Shown: positions 7,842 to 17,800 of the stretch, one piece after another
Layout: every line of letters starts with the position of its first letter
Numbering within the stretch: the first letter of the stretch is position 1
Origin: GCA-2683825 sp965662355
Lineage (GTDB): Bacteria > Planctomycetota > UBA1135 > GCA-002686595
Assembly: GCA_965662355.1 (NCBI GenBank)
Contig: CBFIHP010000005.1
Location: forward strand, 1 to 64,000
Reading direction: 5' to 3'
Length of the DNA stretch: 64,000 bases
Notes under the pieces: generated by a model
Told to the model about the DNA's origin: nothing
Database searches by the model: none
What the model saw: the letters and a program-made list of their open reading frames with translations, nothing else
Program-made: the position numbers and the translations under genes

Positions 7842-9629
7842 ATGGAACCGGCGTCCGGGTACCTGATGGAGTCGATGCAACGTCACTCGCTCTTGGATCT
7901 CGCCGCGCTCCTGATCACTCTCGGGTTCACCTGTGCCTGCGGAGACACCAGCCGCCCGCCGTCGGGGCTGTTGATCACTCTGGATACCACCAACCCCGAA
8001 GCGCTCTCGTGCTACACGGGGCCCGCGGGCTGGACACCCAATCTCGACCGACTCGCTGGGGAGGGCATCCTTTTCGAGCGGGCACGCACCGTCGCTCCGA
8101 TCACGCTTCCGGCCCACACGTCGATGTTGACGGGTCTGATTCCGCTGAGGCACACGGTGCGCCGCAACGGCTCGATGGTCGTTCCATCCAAGGCCGTGAC
8201 CCTGGCGGAACTGGCGACGAAAAAGGGCCTGCGCACTGCGGCCTTCGTTGCGGCGGTCGTGCTCGACAGCGAATTCGGGCTCGACCAGGGTTTCCAGGTG
8301 TATTCCGATCCGAAGACCCCCCAGCGCGTCGAGGAGCATCTGGATGCCAGCCGCTCCGCGCGCCAGATCGTCGACGATGCGATCGTGTGGCTGAAGGGCG
8401 TGAAGAAGGACGAGCCGTTCTTGCTCTGGGTGCACTTCTACGATCCCCATTTCCCGTACAAACCGCCCGGAAACTGGCTCGAGAAGGCGAAGGGCGACGC
8501 CTACCTGGGCGAGGTCGGCGCCATGGACGCAGCCCTCGGGCGACTCTTCGACTACATGGACGAAGCGGGTCGCTGGGACGACACCCTGATCTGTGCCGTT
8601 GCCGATCACGGGGAGGGTCTCGGACGTCACGGCGAGGACACGCACGGCTACTTCGTGTACGACTCGACCTTGAACGTGCCTTTGATCGTCCGGCCGCCAG
8701 CGGGAGCCGGGCGCGCAGGCGATCGAATCGACACCCCGGTCAGCGTCGTCGACGTCTTTCCTACCTTCGTGAACGGCTTGTCCCTCGGAGGAGGGGAGGA
8801 CGTCCAGAGGATCGATGGTATCGATCTCTTGTCGCCGAGCTTGCCGAGCGATCGCGGCGTGTACTTCGAGAGCTATTTCGGTGTCGTCGCCTTCCACTGG
8901 AGCCAGCTCGCGGGCTGGGCCGATGCCGAGGGCAAGTTCATCCATTCGAGCGTTCCGGAGTTGTTCGACTTCCCGGAGGACGTGGGTGAGACCACCAACG
9001 TGATCGCCGAACACCCCGCGGACGCCCAGGCCTATCGCGATCGTCTGCAGTCGCTCTCCGCTCTCGAGCGGCTCGGTGTCGAGCGGCTCAGTGACGACTA
9101 CCTGGGCTTGCTCGGTCAGATCGAACGCCTCGGCTACGCCGGTGCCGACACCGACGAAACGGGCACTCCCGAACCCCTCGAGTCTTCCGAACATCCCAGT
9201 CCCCATCAGCGCGTCGCGGCCTACGCCGACTTCACCAAGGCACGCCAGCTGATGGTGGAGAAGGACGACATGGCCGGGGCCGCCGTGCTCCTGGCGCGCG
9301 TCGTGCGCGGCAACCCCTCCAACCACAAGGCCCAGTTCCACCTGGCCATGTGCTTGAAGGAGACGAATCGCTTCGCGGAAGCCATCCCGGCCTTCCGCGC
9401 GGTCCTCCAATACGCCGGCGGCGAACGCATCCCCGCGGAGTTGAACCTGGCCGTGTGCTACTACAACGTAGGCCAACCCGGCCTTGCCATCGATCATCTG
9501 GAGAGCGCCCTCGGGGAGACCATCGGCCCTCCGGGTGCTATGGAGCTTCTCATTCAATTGCTTGGCGAGAATGGGCGCGAGGCCGAAGCGTTGACGTATC
9601 GGGAACGATTGCGTCTTCACCGCCCCTGA
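7842..9629 (+). CDS. Sulfatase-fold hydrolase/transferase with C-terminal TPRs, lipoprotein
   Basis: An alkaline-phosphatase-superfamily protein of 595 residues. A lipoprotein signal ends in FTCACG; the better start may be the ATG at 7866 or 7875, which places the hydrophobic segment nearer the N-terminus. Metal-site motifs are visible: LLITLDTTNPEALSCY near the front, ADHGEGLGRHGEDTHG near residue 252, and YDSTLNVPLIVRPP. At the nucleophile position it has T88-L-P-A-H rather than the C/S-x-P-x-R of type I sulfatases, so formylglycine chemistry is not expected; a Thr nucleophile as in phosphodiesterases and phosphoglycerol transferases is more likely. TPR helices fill about residues 460-590. 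Its substrate cannot be told from sequence. Confidence 0.87.
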   Translation: MEPASGYLMESMQRHSLLDLAALLITLGFTCACGDTSRPPSGLLITLDTTNPEALSCYTGPAGWTPNLDRLAGEGILFERARTVAPITLPAHTSMLTGLIPLRHTVRRNGSMVVPSKAVTLAELATKKGLRTAAFVAAVVLDSEFGLDQGFQVYSDPKTPQRVEEHLDASRSARQIVDDAIVWLKGVKKDEPFLLWVHFYDPHFPYKPPGNWLEKAKGDAYLGEVGAMDAALGRLFDYMDEAGRWDDTLICAVADHGEGLGRHGEDTHGYFVYDSTLNVPLIVRPPAGAGRAGDRIDTPVSVVDVFPTFVNGLSLGGGEDVQRIDGIDLLSPSLPSDRGVYFESYFGVVAFHWSQLAGWADAEGKFIHSSVPELFDFPEDVGETTNVIAEHPADAQAYRDRLQSLSALERLGVERLSDDYLGLLGQIERLGYAGADTDETGTPEPLESSEHPSPHQRVAAYADFTKARQLMVEKDDMAGAAVLLARVVRGNPSNHKAQFHLAMCLKETNRFAEAIPAFRAVLQYAGGERIPAELNLAVCYYNVGQPGLAIDHLESALGETIGPPGAMELLIQLLGENGREAEALTYRERLRLHRP

Positions 9630-9672
9630 AACATTGCGCTAAATTCTGGCTTCCAAAGAGCTTGCGAGCTTT

Positions 9673-9718
9673 CCGCGGGGTTGTTGGGTTTTCCACCCAA
9701 CGCTTTCGGGGCCCGCGG
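9673..9718. repeat. Nested inverted repeat upstream of the sigma-factor gene
   Basis: An inner perfect hairpin, GTTGGGT (9683-9689) with ACCCAAC (9695-9701), sits within outer arms CCGCGGG (9673-9679) and CCCGCGG (about 9712-9718). No T-run follows on either strand, so it is not a clear terminator. It could be a 5' UTR structure of the sigma-factor gene starting at 9735. Confidence 0.45.
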
Positions 9719-9734
9719 CACTGTGCTTCGTGGA

Positions 9735-12700
9735 ATGGATACGACCCCTGGAGCTCCGCACTTCGACGATCTTCTGAGCCACGCCGCCTGGGTGCGGGGG
9801 TTGGCGGGGAGTCTCGTGGCGCAGTCCTCCGACGCCGACGATGTAGCCCAGGAAGCCTGGATCGCCGCCCTGGAGCGTCCACCCGGAGGGGATGAAAACC
9901 TGCGCGGTTGGTTCGCCTCGGTCGTGCGCAATGCGGTTCGAATGCGCAGGCGCTCGGGCCTGCGGAGTGCGGATCGCGAAGCGCTGGTGGCGGAGGAGCG
10001 AGCCGGGATCACGGCCGCTTCGAGTGCCGAACTGGCACAGCGGATCGAGACTCAACGGTTGCTGGCCCGACAGGTGCTCGCCCTGGAGGAGCCTTATCGC
10101 ACGACGATCATCCTGCGTTTCTACGAAGGGCTTTCGGCGGCGGAAATCGCCCGGCGCACGAAGGTGCCCGCTGGAACGGTGCGCTGGCGATTGAAGACGG
10201 CGCTGGATCAGCTACGGGGATCGTTGGATGAAGACTTCGGTGGCCAACGCGCCGCCTGGATGGCACTCGTCGTGCCCCTCGCGCCGCGCGATCTTTCGTT
10301 AGCGGCGGGGGCGGTGACGGGAACCGGCCTCTTGCACGGACTACTCGCCATGAACCTAGGTATGAAACTCGCAGCCGTTGCGACGGTGACGCTTCTGGCC
10401 CTTGCGCTCTCGCCCATCGGGGCGGATCTCGTCGATCTCGTTGGGTCGTTTCGTTCCGTGGACGATACGCCGCTCGAGGTCAGCTTCCGTCCCATCGAGA
10501 GCGCTATCGAGGCTCCGCCGCTCGAAGAGCAAGCCGAGCGCACCCCAGCCGTGCGTACCCCATCCGTGCTCACCGAAGTGCCCTCGGAACAGGATTCGTC
10601 CGCGCTCGCTCGTTTACCAATCGAGGGCTTTCAAGGACGCATCGTCGATGGGAACGGAGACGTGGTGGCCGGCGTCGGCGTTTCCTTCCTCGGGTTCAGG
10701 GCATCCAGGGTGGACACGGATGCCCAGGGGGACTTCCTGCTTCCGTTCGGAGCCGTGGCCCCGGAAGTGGCGGAGACGTTGCTCCTGGAGCACCCTATGC
10801 TGGCGACGCGCCGCTTCAATGTCCGTGCACAGGCCGAGGCGCTGGTCGAGCTGGGCGACATCCTCATGCTGTCCGCGGGCGCCATCGAGGGACGCGTGGT
10901 CACGGCCGATGGTCTCCCCGCCGAGGGAGCCTGGGTGACTCTGGATCGGAATGGGGAAGCGCTCAATCGGCGCGACTACCATCAGTCTCGTTGTCAATAC
11001 ACCGCTCGCCTGAGTGGTTCCGCCATTCGGACGGATGCCTCCGGGCGCTTTCGTCTCGATGGTGTCGAGGTTGGCCAGGTCTTCGTCTGGGCGGGGCGTG
11101 AGGGTGACCTGGCGACGCGCACGCAACCGATCGAGGTGCGCGGGGAAATGATCAGCGACGGCGTCGAGATCGTCCTAGGGGAAAAGGCAAGCGAGGACTT
11201 CATCGGCGGTCAGGTGTTTCTGCCCGATGGGGCTCCGGCGGTTCACGCCCGGCTCGACTACGAGTACTCCACGCGCCTGGGCGGATCCGGCAATGGGACC
11301 TTCAACGCGGATGCCGAAGGGCGCTTTCTCCTGTCCTGCGTTCCCGCGGGGCTGCGGACGATCCGCGCGAGGGACTACGAGAGGAACTTCGCTCCCGTGC
11401 GTGCGACGGACGTCGAAGGTGGCGCCCAGCTCGTCTTGCAATTGCAAGAGAATCAGTACCTCGACCTGGAGGTGGGCGGGGAAGGCGGGACGCTGCTCGT
11501 GCCCCATATCTGGGGCTTCGACCCTGCGCATCGCAAGGTGCTCGTTCGCGCGGATAGCATCCGCTTCGAGGATGGCGTGTATCGGGTGCCCATTCCGAAC
11601 GAGCCATTTCTGCTCGAGGTGCAAGCCGAAGGTCACGAACTGAAGCAGCTCGGTCCCTTCGAAGGCTCGCGAGCACCGCGCGAGATCCGTGTCCTGCTCG
11701 CACAGCTGCCGGGTCTTCGAGGCACGGTCACGTCAGGTGGCAGCGTCATCCAGGGAGCCGAGGTCGAGCTGTATGCCCTGACCCGAGAAACGGTCGTTCA
11801 CAACGGATGCCCCGTCCGCGTGAATCCGGCTCCAAAGGCTCGGGCGAAGAGCGATTCGCAGGGCGCGTATCGATTGACCTTCCGGGAGGCGGGCGAGTAC
11901 ATCGTTCGCATCCACAAGGATGGACTGGCGCCGAGCGAGCTCGGGCCTTTCACGCTCGACCCGGCGATCGGTATGGACGGGCTTTCCTGTTCGCTGAACC
12001 CCGGCGGTGCGATCGTTGGAAGGGTGGCGACCGTGGATGGAACCAGCCCCGCGGGACGCATCGTCGTGGTCAGCCGCGGCGATGCCAATGCGCGGACACA
12101 GCGTTGCTTCTTCGATGGCAGCTTTCGCTTCGACAACCTGATGCCCGGGCGCTGGTGGGTCGGGTTGGTGGAAGAAGAGATTCTCCCCGGGCACAGGATG
12201 ACGAGCACGGACTCAGGAGGCTTCGACGAGGCTTCGATCGAGTGGAACTCTACGGTTACCGAGGGGCAGACGACTCACTTCGACGTGGGCGAGCCCTTAC
12301 GCGAACAGGTTGTCCTCGAGGGCAGCTTGCGGATCGATGGCCAGCCGCCAAAGGGCTTCTTCGCCCAGCTGCTACCCGATTCCGGGGCGCGGCTGAACCA
12401 ATCTTCCCGCGAGCCTTTGGGGCCGGGCGGCACGTTTCGGCTGACGAGTGACGTGCCGGGGCGCTACCGCATTTCCATCCATGGGGACGAGGAGAGCAGC
12501 GGGCTGGTGACCGCGGTCATGGAGCTCTCCGTGGGAACGACGCGCCTCGACATCGCCTACGATACGGGCCAACTCCTGGTCCGAAACGCCAAGTCCCTTG
12601 GGCCGGATGATCTCGCCATGGAAATGGTCCTGGCACGCGGGGAGAGCTTTTGTGTGCTGTTTCCTTTGATGCCCGACGCCGAGGGCAACGTGCAGTTGAA

Positions 12701-12839
12701 GAACGTTCCGGCGCAGCGTGTGGAGGTCCGGCGCTATTCGCGCGATGCGCTCGATCAACGCGACCCCTTGAGTGGAGGACGTGTGTTGCAGGCCGTCGAC
12801 GTACCACTTCACGGCGAGGCGAGCATCGAACTGGAGTGA
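9735..12839 (+). CDS. ECF-type sigma factor fused to transmembrane segment and carboxypeptidase-regulatory-like repeats
   Basis: A 1,034-residue fusion. Residues about 10-80 look like sigma region 2 (DADDVAQEAWIAALE, LRGWFASVVRNAVRMRRR). Residues about 110-165 look like region 4, with EEPYRTTIILRFYEGLSAAEIARRTKVPAGTVRWRLKTAL forming its helix-turn-helix. A hydrophobic segment follows (about 206-235), then some 800 residues of beta-sandwich repeats of the carboxypeptidase-regulatory/Cna-B-like kind (repeated DAQGDF, DASGRFRL, DAEGRFLL, DSQGAYRL, FDGSFRF turns). The predicted topology is a cytoplasmic sigma domain tethered to the membrane with an outside sensor. I chose the ATG at 9735 because the sigma region starts just after it; longer upstream starts add only unlike sequence. 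Function beyond transcription initiation is inferred. Confidence 0.88.
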   Translation: MDTTPGAPHFDDLLSHAAWVRGLAGSLVAQSSDADDVAQEAWIAALERPPGGDENLRGWFASVVRNAVRMRRRSGLRSADREALVAEERAGITAASSAELAQRIETQRLLARQVLALEEPYRTTIILRFYEGLSAAEIARRTKVPAGTVRWRLKTALDQLRGSLDEDFGGQRAAWMALVVPLAPRDLSLAAGAVTGTGLLHGLLAMNLGMKLAAVATVTLLALALSPIGADLVDLVGSFRSVDDTPLEVSFRPIESAIEAPPLEEQAERTPAVRTPSVLTEVPSEQDSSALARLPIEGFQGRIVDGNGDVVAGVGVSFLGFRASRVDTDAQGDFLLPFGAVAPEVAETLLLEHPMLATRRFNVRAQAEALVELGDILMLSAGAIEGRVVTADGLPAEGAWVTLDRNGEALNRRDYHQSRCQYTARLSGSAIRTDASGRFRLDGVEVGQVFVWAGREGDLATRTQPIEVRGEMISDGVEIVLGEKASEDFIGGQVFLPDGAPAVHARLDYEYSTRLGGSGNGTFNADAEGRFLLSCVPAGLRTIRARDYERNFAPVRATDVEGGAQLVLQLQENQYLDLEVGGEGGTLLVPHIWGFDPAHRKVLVRADSIRFEDGVYRVPIPNEPFLLEVQAEGHELKQLGPFEGSRAPREIRVLLAQLPGLRGTVTSGGSVIQGAEVELYALTRETVVHNGCPVRVNPAPKARAKSDSQGAYRLTFREAGEYIVRIHKDGLAPSELGPFTLDPAIGMDGLSCSLNPGGAIVGRVATVDGTSPAGRIVVVSRGDANARTQRCFFDGSFRFDNLMPGRWWVGLVEEEILPGHRMTSTDSGGFDEASIEWNSTVTEGQTTHFDVGEPLREQVVLEGSLRIDGQPPKGFFAQLLPDSGARLNQSSREPLGPGGTFRLTSDVPGRYRISIHGDEESSGLVTAVMELSVGTTRLDIAYDTGQLLVRNAKSLGPDDLAMEMVLARGESFCVLFPLMPDAEGNVQLKNVPAQRVEVRRYSRDALDQRDPLSGGRVLQAVDVPLHGEASIELE

Positions 12840-12859
12840 CCCTCCGAGCCTCTGTGCGG

Positions 12860-14590
12860 CTAGCGTGGCACTCGCGTTCCGAGCTCTGCCGTCTGAGCGA
12901 GCGCCGCGGCGATGCGCTGACCGTCCAGCGCGGCGGAGATGATCCCGCCCGCATAGCCCGCTCCCTCGCCCGCAGGGTAGAGCCCCGCGACGGTAGGGGA
13001 GGCCAGGGTCTCGGGATCGCGCACGACACGCACGGGCGAGCTCGTACGGGATTCGACACCGAGCAGCTGGCCGTGCTCGGAGGCGAAGCCGGGCATGCGA
13101 CGATCGAAGGTGTCGAGGCTCCTCTGGATACGCTCGAACATGCCTGGCGGCAGGAGCTGGGCGAGGTTCGTTGGCGTGACGCCGGGGCGATAGCTCGTTT
13201 CGAGCGCTTCTCCAGGGCCCTTCGAGCGAGGAGCCCGGCCCGAGGCGACGATGTCCGCGCGCTGGACGGGAGCACGGTTTGCGCCACCTCCCGCCTGCGC
13301 AGCGACGCACTCGAGGGCGAGCTGGATCCGCGCGCCGAAGAGCGGGTCGTCGCCAGGGTTCTCGGGGCACTGTCTGGGAAAGTCGTGGGGGAGGCCCAGG
13401 GCGCTGGCCTTCGCCAAGAGAGTGTTCCACCCGTAGCGCTCGCCTTCTTTGCCGCACCAGTCCTCCGGTTCGATCGAGGTGACGATCCCCGCGTTGGCGA
13501 AGGGCGAATCCCGGCGCGAGAGACTCATGCCGTTGACGACGACCCCCGCCGGATCCGTCGTGGCGGGGACGATGAAGCCGCCCGGGCACATGCAGAAGCT
13601 GTAGACACCACGGCCTTCCTCTTCGCTGGCCAGCTCGTAGAAGGCGGCCGGAAGCTCATGCGTACCGCGCAACCCGCCGTATTGACGGTCGTCGACCCAG
13701 CTCTGGTTGTGCTCGATGCGCACGCCCATGGAGAAGCCCTTCGGCGCGAGTTCGGCGCCGGCTCGGCGCGCCATCCAAAGCGCGTCGAAAGCGCTGTGCC
13801 CGGTGGCCAGGACAACAGCGTCGGCCTCGTGCAGCGACTCCTCGTTCGACTCGAGGTTGCGTGAGCGGACGCCCCGGACCCGGCACGAATCGCCGGAGCG
13901 TTGCGTCACGATCTCCTCCACCCGTTGACCGAAGCGTACCCGTCCACCGGAACGCGTGATCGTGTCACGCATGGCCTTGACGACATCGGGTAGACGGTTG
14001 GATCCCACGTGCGGTCGCCAGGAAACGAGGATGTCCGGCGGAGCCCCATGGGCGACCAGGGTTTCGAGCACGCCGCGGATCGCACGCTTGTTGCCGCTGC
14101 GCGTGTAGAGCTTGCCGTCCGAGTACGTACCGGCACCGCCCTCGCCGAAACAGTAGTTGCTATCGGGATCCGCCGGACCACCCCGATGCAGTGTGCGCAA
14201 TGAGCGCCGTCGCGCCTGGACGTCGCGGCCACGCTCGAAGACCGTCACGTGCAGGCCCAGGGCCAGCAGATCCAGGGCGCAGAAGAGTCCCGCGGGGCCG
14301 CTGCCGATGATGGCGACGCGCCGTGCATCCTTCGCCGGGGTCGAGTACGTGGGCGGTGTGGCGACGGCGGGCGGGGGGATCTCCTCACCCTTTTCGAAGG
14401 CGCGCACCTGCACGCGCCAAACGCGTTCCCTGCGGCGGGCGTCGAAGGAGATGCGCAGTGCTCGCACCGTTGCCAGGCTCTCGGGGTCGACCTTCAGCTT
14501 GCGCGCGGCACGACGCTTCAGGAGAGCCTCGTCATCGAGCGGCGGAGCTTCGCTCGAGGGAGGGAAGGATAGGGAGATCTCGTGGGGCAC
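12860..14590 (-). CDS. FAD-dependent oxidoreductase (COG2509-like)
   Basis: A flavoprotein of about 576 residues from the GTG at 14590; a TTG at 14644 would extend it by 18 residues that look non-native. After an N-terminal region (about 1-75, RRAARKLKVDPESLATVRALRISFDAR) it has the dinucleotide-binding motif AIIGSGPAGL (about 93-102), then ERGRDVQARR, GEGGAGTYSDGKLYTR and a C-terminal GEGAGYAGGIISAALDGQRIA, which are hallmarks of the uncharacterised FAD dehydrogenase family COG2509. The substrate is unknown. It converges with the sigma-factor gene (20-bp gap) and is divergent from the RHS gene. Cytoplasmic, no signal peptide. Confidence 0.87.
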   Translation of the reverse strand: MPHEISLSFPPSSEAPPLDDEALLKRRAARKLKVDPESLATVRALRISFDARRRERVWRVQVRAFEKGEEIPPPAVATPPTYSTPAKDARRVAIIGSGPAGLFCALDLLALGLHVTVFERGRDVQARRRSLRTLHRGGPADPDSNYCFGEGGAGTYSDGKLYTRSGNKRAIRGVLETLVAHGAPPDILVSWRPHVGSNRLPDVVKAMRDTITRSGGRVRFGQRVEEIVTQRSGDSCRVRGVRSRNLESNEESLHEADAVVLATGHSAFDALWMARRAGAELAPKGFSMGVRIEHNQSWVDDRQYGGLRGTHELPAAFYELASEEEGRGVYSFCMCPGGFIVPATTDPAGVVVNGMSLSRRDSPFANAGIVTSIEPEDWCGKEGERYGWNTLLAKASALGLPHDFPRQCPENPGDDPLFGARIQLALECVAAQAGGGANRAPVQRADIVASGRAPRSKGPGEALETSYRPGVTPTNLAQLLPPGMFERIQRSLDTFDRRMPGFASEHGQLLGVESRTSSPVRVVRDPETLASPTVAGLYPAGEGAGYAGGIISAALDGQRIAAALAQTAELGTRVPR

Positions 14591-14774
14591 GGGCGCATTC
14601 TGGCCCCCATGTCGCACTTCGGGAAGGGATCTAAGTCTTTTCAATCGCCTTGGTTAGGGCTTTTGTCCCGGAAACCCGGAGTGCGGGTCACAAACCCCCG
14701 GTGCCTTCCGCTCCCTCAGCGAGCCCCGGGAATGTCCCGCCGGGCTCATCCACCGTTTCTTGCCTGTTCGAGGG

Positions 14775-14785
14775 CCCCCCCCCCC
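14775..14785. repeat. Homopolymer C11 tract in a divergent intergenic region
   Basis: Eleven consecutive C residues lie 73 bp upstream of the RHS gene start and in the gap that also holds the promoter region of the FAD protein. The base run is seen directly; any regulatory effect is speculative. Confidence 0.6.
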
Positions 14786-14857
14786 GGGACGGCTCGATGA
14801 CGAGCGAGTCCTCTCCTTCCATCCGGGTGCGACTCGAATCCCTCCCCTGAATTAGCC

Positions 14858-17800
14858 ATGCGACGCATTTATCTTTTTGCCCTCCTGCTCTCTTCGACAG
14901 TTCACATTGCCCAGTCCACCGCCCCCGGAACCCCTTCGACGAGCGCACCGGATCGCGAACTCGCGCCGCGCTTCCAGGGCATTCTCCAGGAGCCGTATCG
15001 AAATCCGAGCACCGGCCACGATGCCTCCGACAATCCGAGCGGCACCGTGCTGCTGCATTCCGGCGAGTTCGTGCTGTCGCGCACGGATCTCGACATCGCG
15101 GGCCGCGGCATGGACTTCGAGTTCACGCGAACGTATCGAAGTGGGAGCGATCACAACGGGCCGTTGGGGCTCGGTTGGGATGCCAATGTCTTCATGCGGC
15201 TCGAGGAACACGGCGGTATCGTCGTTTGCTTCGACGGCAGCGGCCGTGCGGATCGATATTACAAGAAGCCGAGCGCTGCCTATCGCAGTCCAGCCGGCCT
15301 CTATACGCAGCTCATCAAGGACGGCTCGGGGTTCTCTCTGCGTGATCGCGATGGGATGCTGGCCCGCTTCGACCTCGATGGCAAGCTTACGAGCGTCCGT
15401 GATCGTCAGGGCAACACCCATGATTACTCCTACGACGGCCTCGATCGGCTGATCGAGGTACGCGACAGCTTCGGGCGCGCGATCGATTTCACGTACGCGA
15501 GCACACGGCTCACGCAAGTCACGGACTTCACAGGCCGCGTAGTGGAGTTCACGTATGATGGCCTGGATCGCTTGACGCAAGCCCGTTCACCATTGGTCAC
15601 GACCGCGCCCACCGGAGCGACCTTCCCCAATGGCAAGCGCGAGCAGTATACGTACACGGGGGGCAAGCTGACGGGCGTCGTCTATCCCAACGAAGTCGAA
15701 GCCAATTCCAGTACACCCGCCCTCGTCAATACATACGGCTCGAAGAACGACGCCGATCTGGAGCGCGTGATCATGCAAAGCTATGGTGGCACCAACGGCA
15801 CGGGCATCGTGGCTGGTGGAACACTGAGCTTCGAATACGAGTTTGGAAACGGACCGTACGTGGTCACGACCGTGACCGACCGCGAGGGCAACGAGACGGA
15901 ATACCACCACAGTCGCCGCGGACATGCGCTGGTGATTATCGAAGAGCCAGATAGCGTTGCGCCCTTCGTGACGAGTTACCAGTACAACCTGGACGGTGAG
16001 ATCACGCGCAAGGTCATGCCCCTGGGCGGCGAGACGCTATTCGTTTACGACAGCGCCAATCCCGACCGCTTTCAGCAGGGCAATCTGCTGACGCAGACGC
16101 AGCTCCCGGACGCGCGCGGCGGTGATCAGACCCAGATCGTCTGCACATACACGTACGAGCCGCTCTTCAACCAGATCCGAACGCAGACACAACCGCGTGG
16201 TAACGACGCGGGCTATGTGCCGCCCAATGGTGGGGTGAACAGCCCCGCTCGGTACACGACGAGCTACGTGTACGACTACATGGAAGGCGCGATGCCTGCC
16301 GAGGCCGTGACCTGGCTTATCAGCATTCTCCCCTCGCTCTTGAACCTGGGCGACATCAACGGTGACGGGCTGACGAACCAGAACAAGGGCAACGTCGTGC
16401 GCACGGAGCGCCCGACGGTCAACCTGTTGGCCGGATCGAAGCAGGCGGCGCTCGAAGGCGACATGTTGCAGGAGATCTTTCTGTTGCACCGGTACAACGC
16501 TTTCGGCCAGCTCGTGCGTTCGGAAGACCCCCGCGGAAACGTGGATGTCTTCCAGTACTTCCCCGAGAACGATCCCGATGGTGATGGTCTGGACCTGATC
16601 CTGGGCGCCGATCCGACCAGCGGCGGCTATCGCAGCTCGTCGACACGGGATGCCTTGATCGGTCCGAACCGCCAGGATCCGGGCCCGGCTCTGGTTCTGG
16701 TGACCAGCAACGAGTATGACGCGCGTGGCAACGTGACGCGCCGTACCGACCCGAGGGGCAACGATAATCTCTTCGAATACAACGAACTGGATCAACTGGT
16801 CGTCGAGGAAGATCCGAAGCTCGATCTCGGAATGAGCACCGGCTTTCAGCGTCGCCATGGTTACGACGCCAACGACAACCGTGTCGTGCTCGAGGTCGGG
16901 AACTGGAAACCGGACGCTTCGGGGATTCCCTTCCAGGATCCGCTACACCCCTGGTTCCTGCACACTTGGCTACACGACATCCTCGACAATATCGTTTCGG
17001 AGACCCAGGACGCCACACGTGATGGGGGCGTTCCCCCCTCTGTCCAGCCCGAGATGCTAACGATGGACTTCCGCTACGACGCGAACGATAACCTCGTGCG
17101 CCAGGAGTCGCCCTTGGCGACGAACGGTACGGACACGGACAACGTGCGCACGTGGACGTACGACGAGCGCGACCTCATGTTCGAAGAGACGCGCGGTTCC
17201 GGATCAGCGGATGAATCGACGTGGATGTATGAGTACGACGAGAACCGCAACATGACCGGCATCACCGATGCCGTGGACAACGATGCAATCGTGGGCCCGG
17301 AGACACATACGCGGCTGTATGACGGCTATGACCGTTTGGTCAGCGACATCGACCGTGCGGGCAACCACCTGGACGTCACCTACGATCCCGATGGACGCGT
17401 TACCGATCACGTGCGCAAAGGGCCGGTCGACGGTTCGAATCCCGCGGCTGTCGATCTCGAGGTCGTTCACATTCTCTACGACGAGTTGGGACGCGACTAT
17501 CAGCAGGACATCGATCTCTTCGTTCCCGTTGGAGCGATCGTGGCCGGCACGGTCACGCTCGGAGAGGGCGCCATGTTGCCCGGCGACGGCCGCCTCAACG
17601 TCCGTACCGAGTACGACGCCAACGATCGTGTCACCTTCCATCACGAAGACGATGGCGAGGTGTACTCACGCGAATACGACGGTGCCGACCGTGTGGTTCG
17701 CGAGGTGAAGCCCTTGAACGATCCTGGCCTCGTCGAGCAGGACATAGCGCTCGAATACGACGCCAATGACAACATCGTGCGCCTGGTCGAAACCCACGTC

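Noticed and set aside
7725..9620. A 631-codon open frame antisense to the sulfatase-like gene
   Set aside because: Opposite a gene with clear motifs; no family resemblance or start signals.
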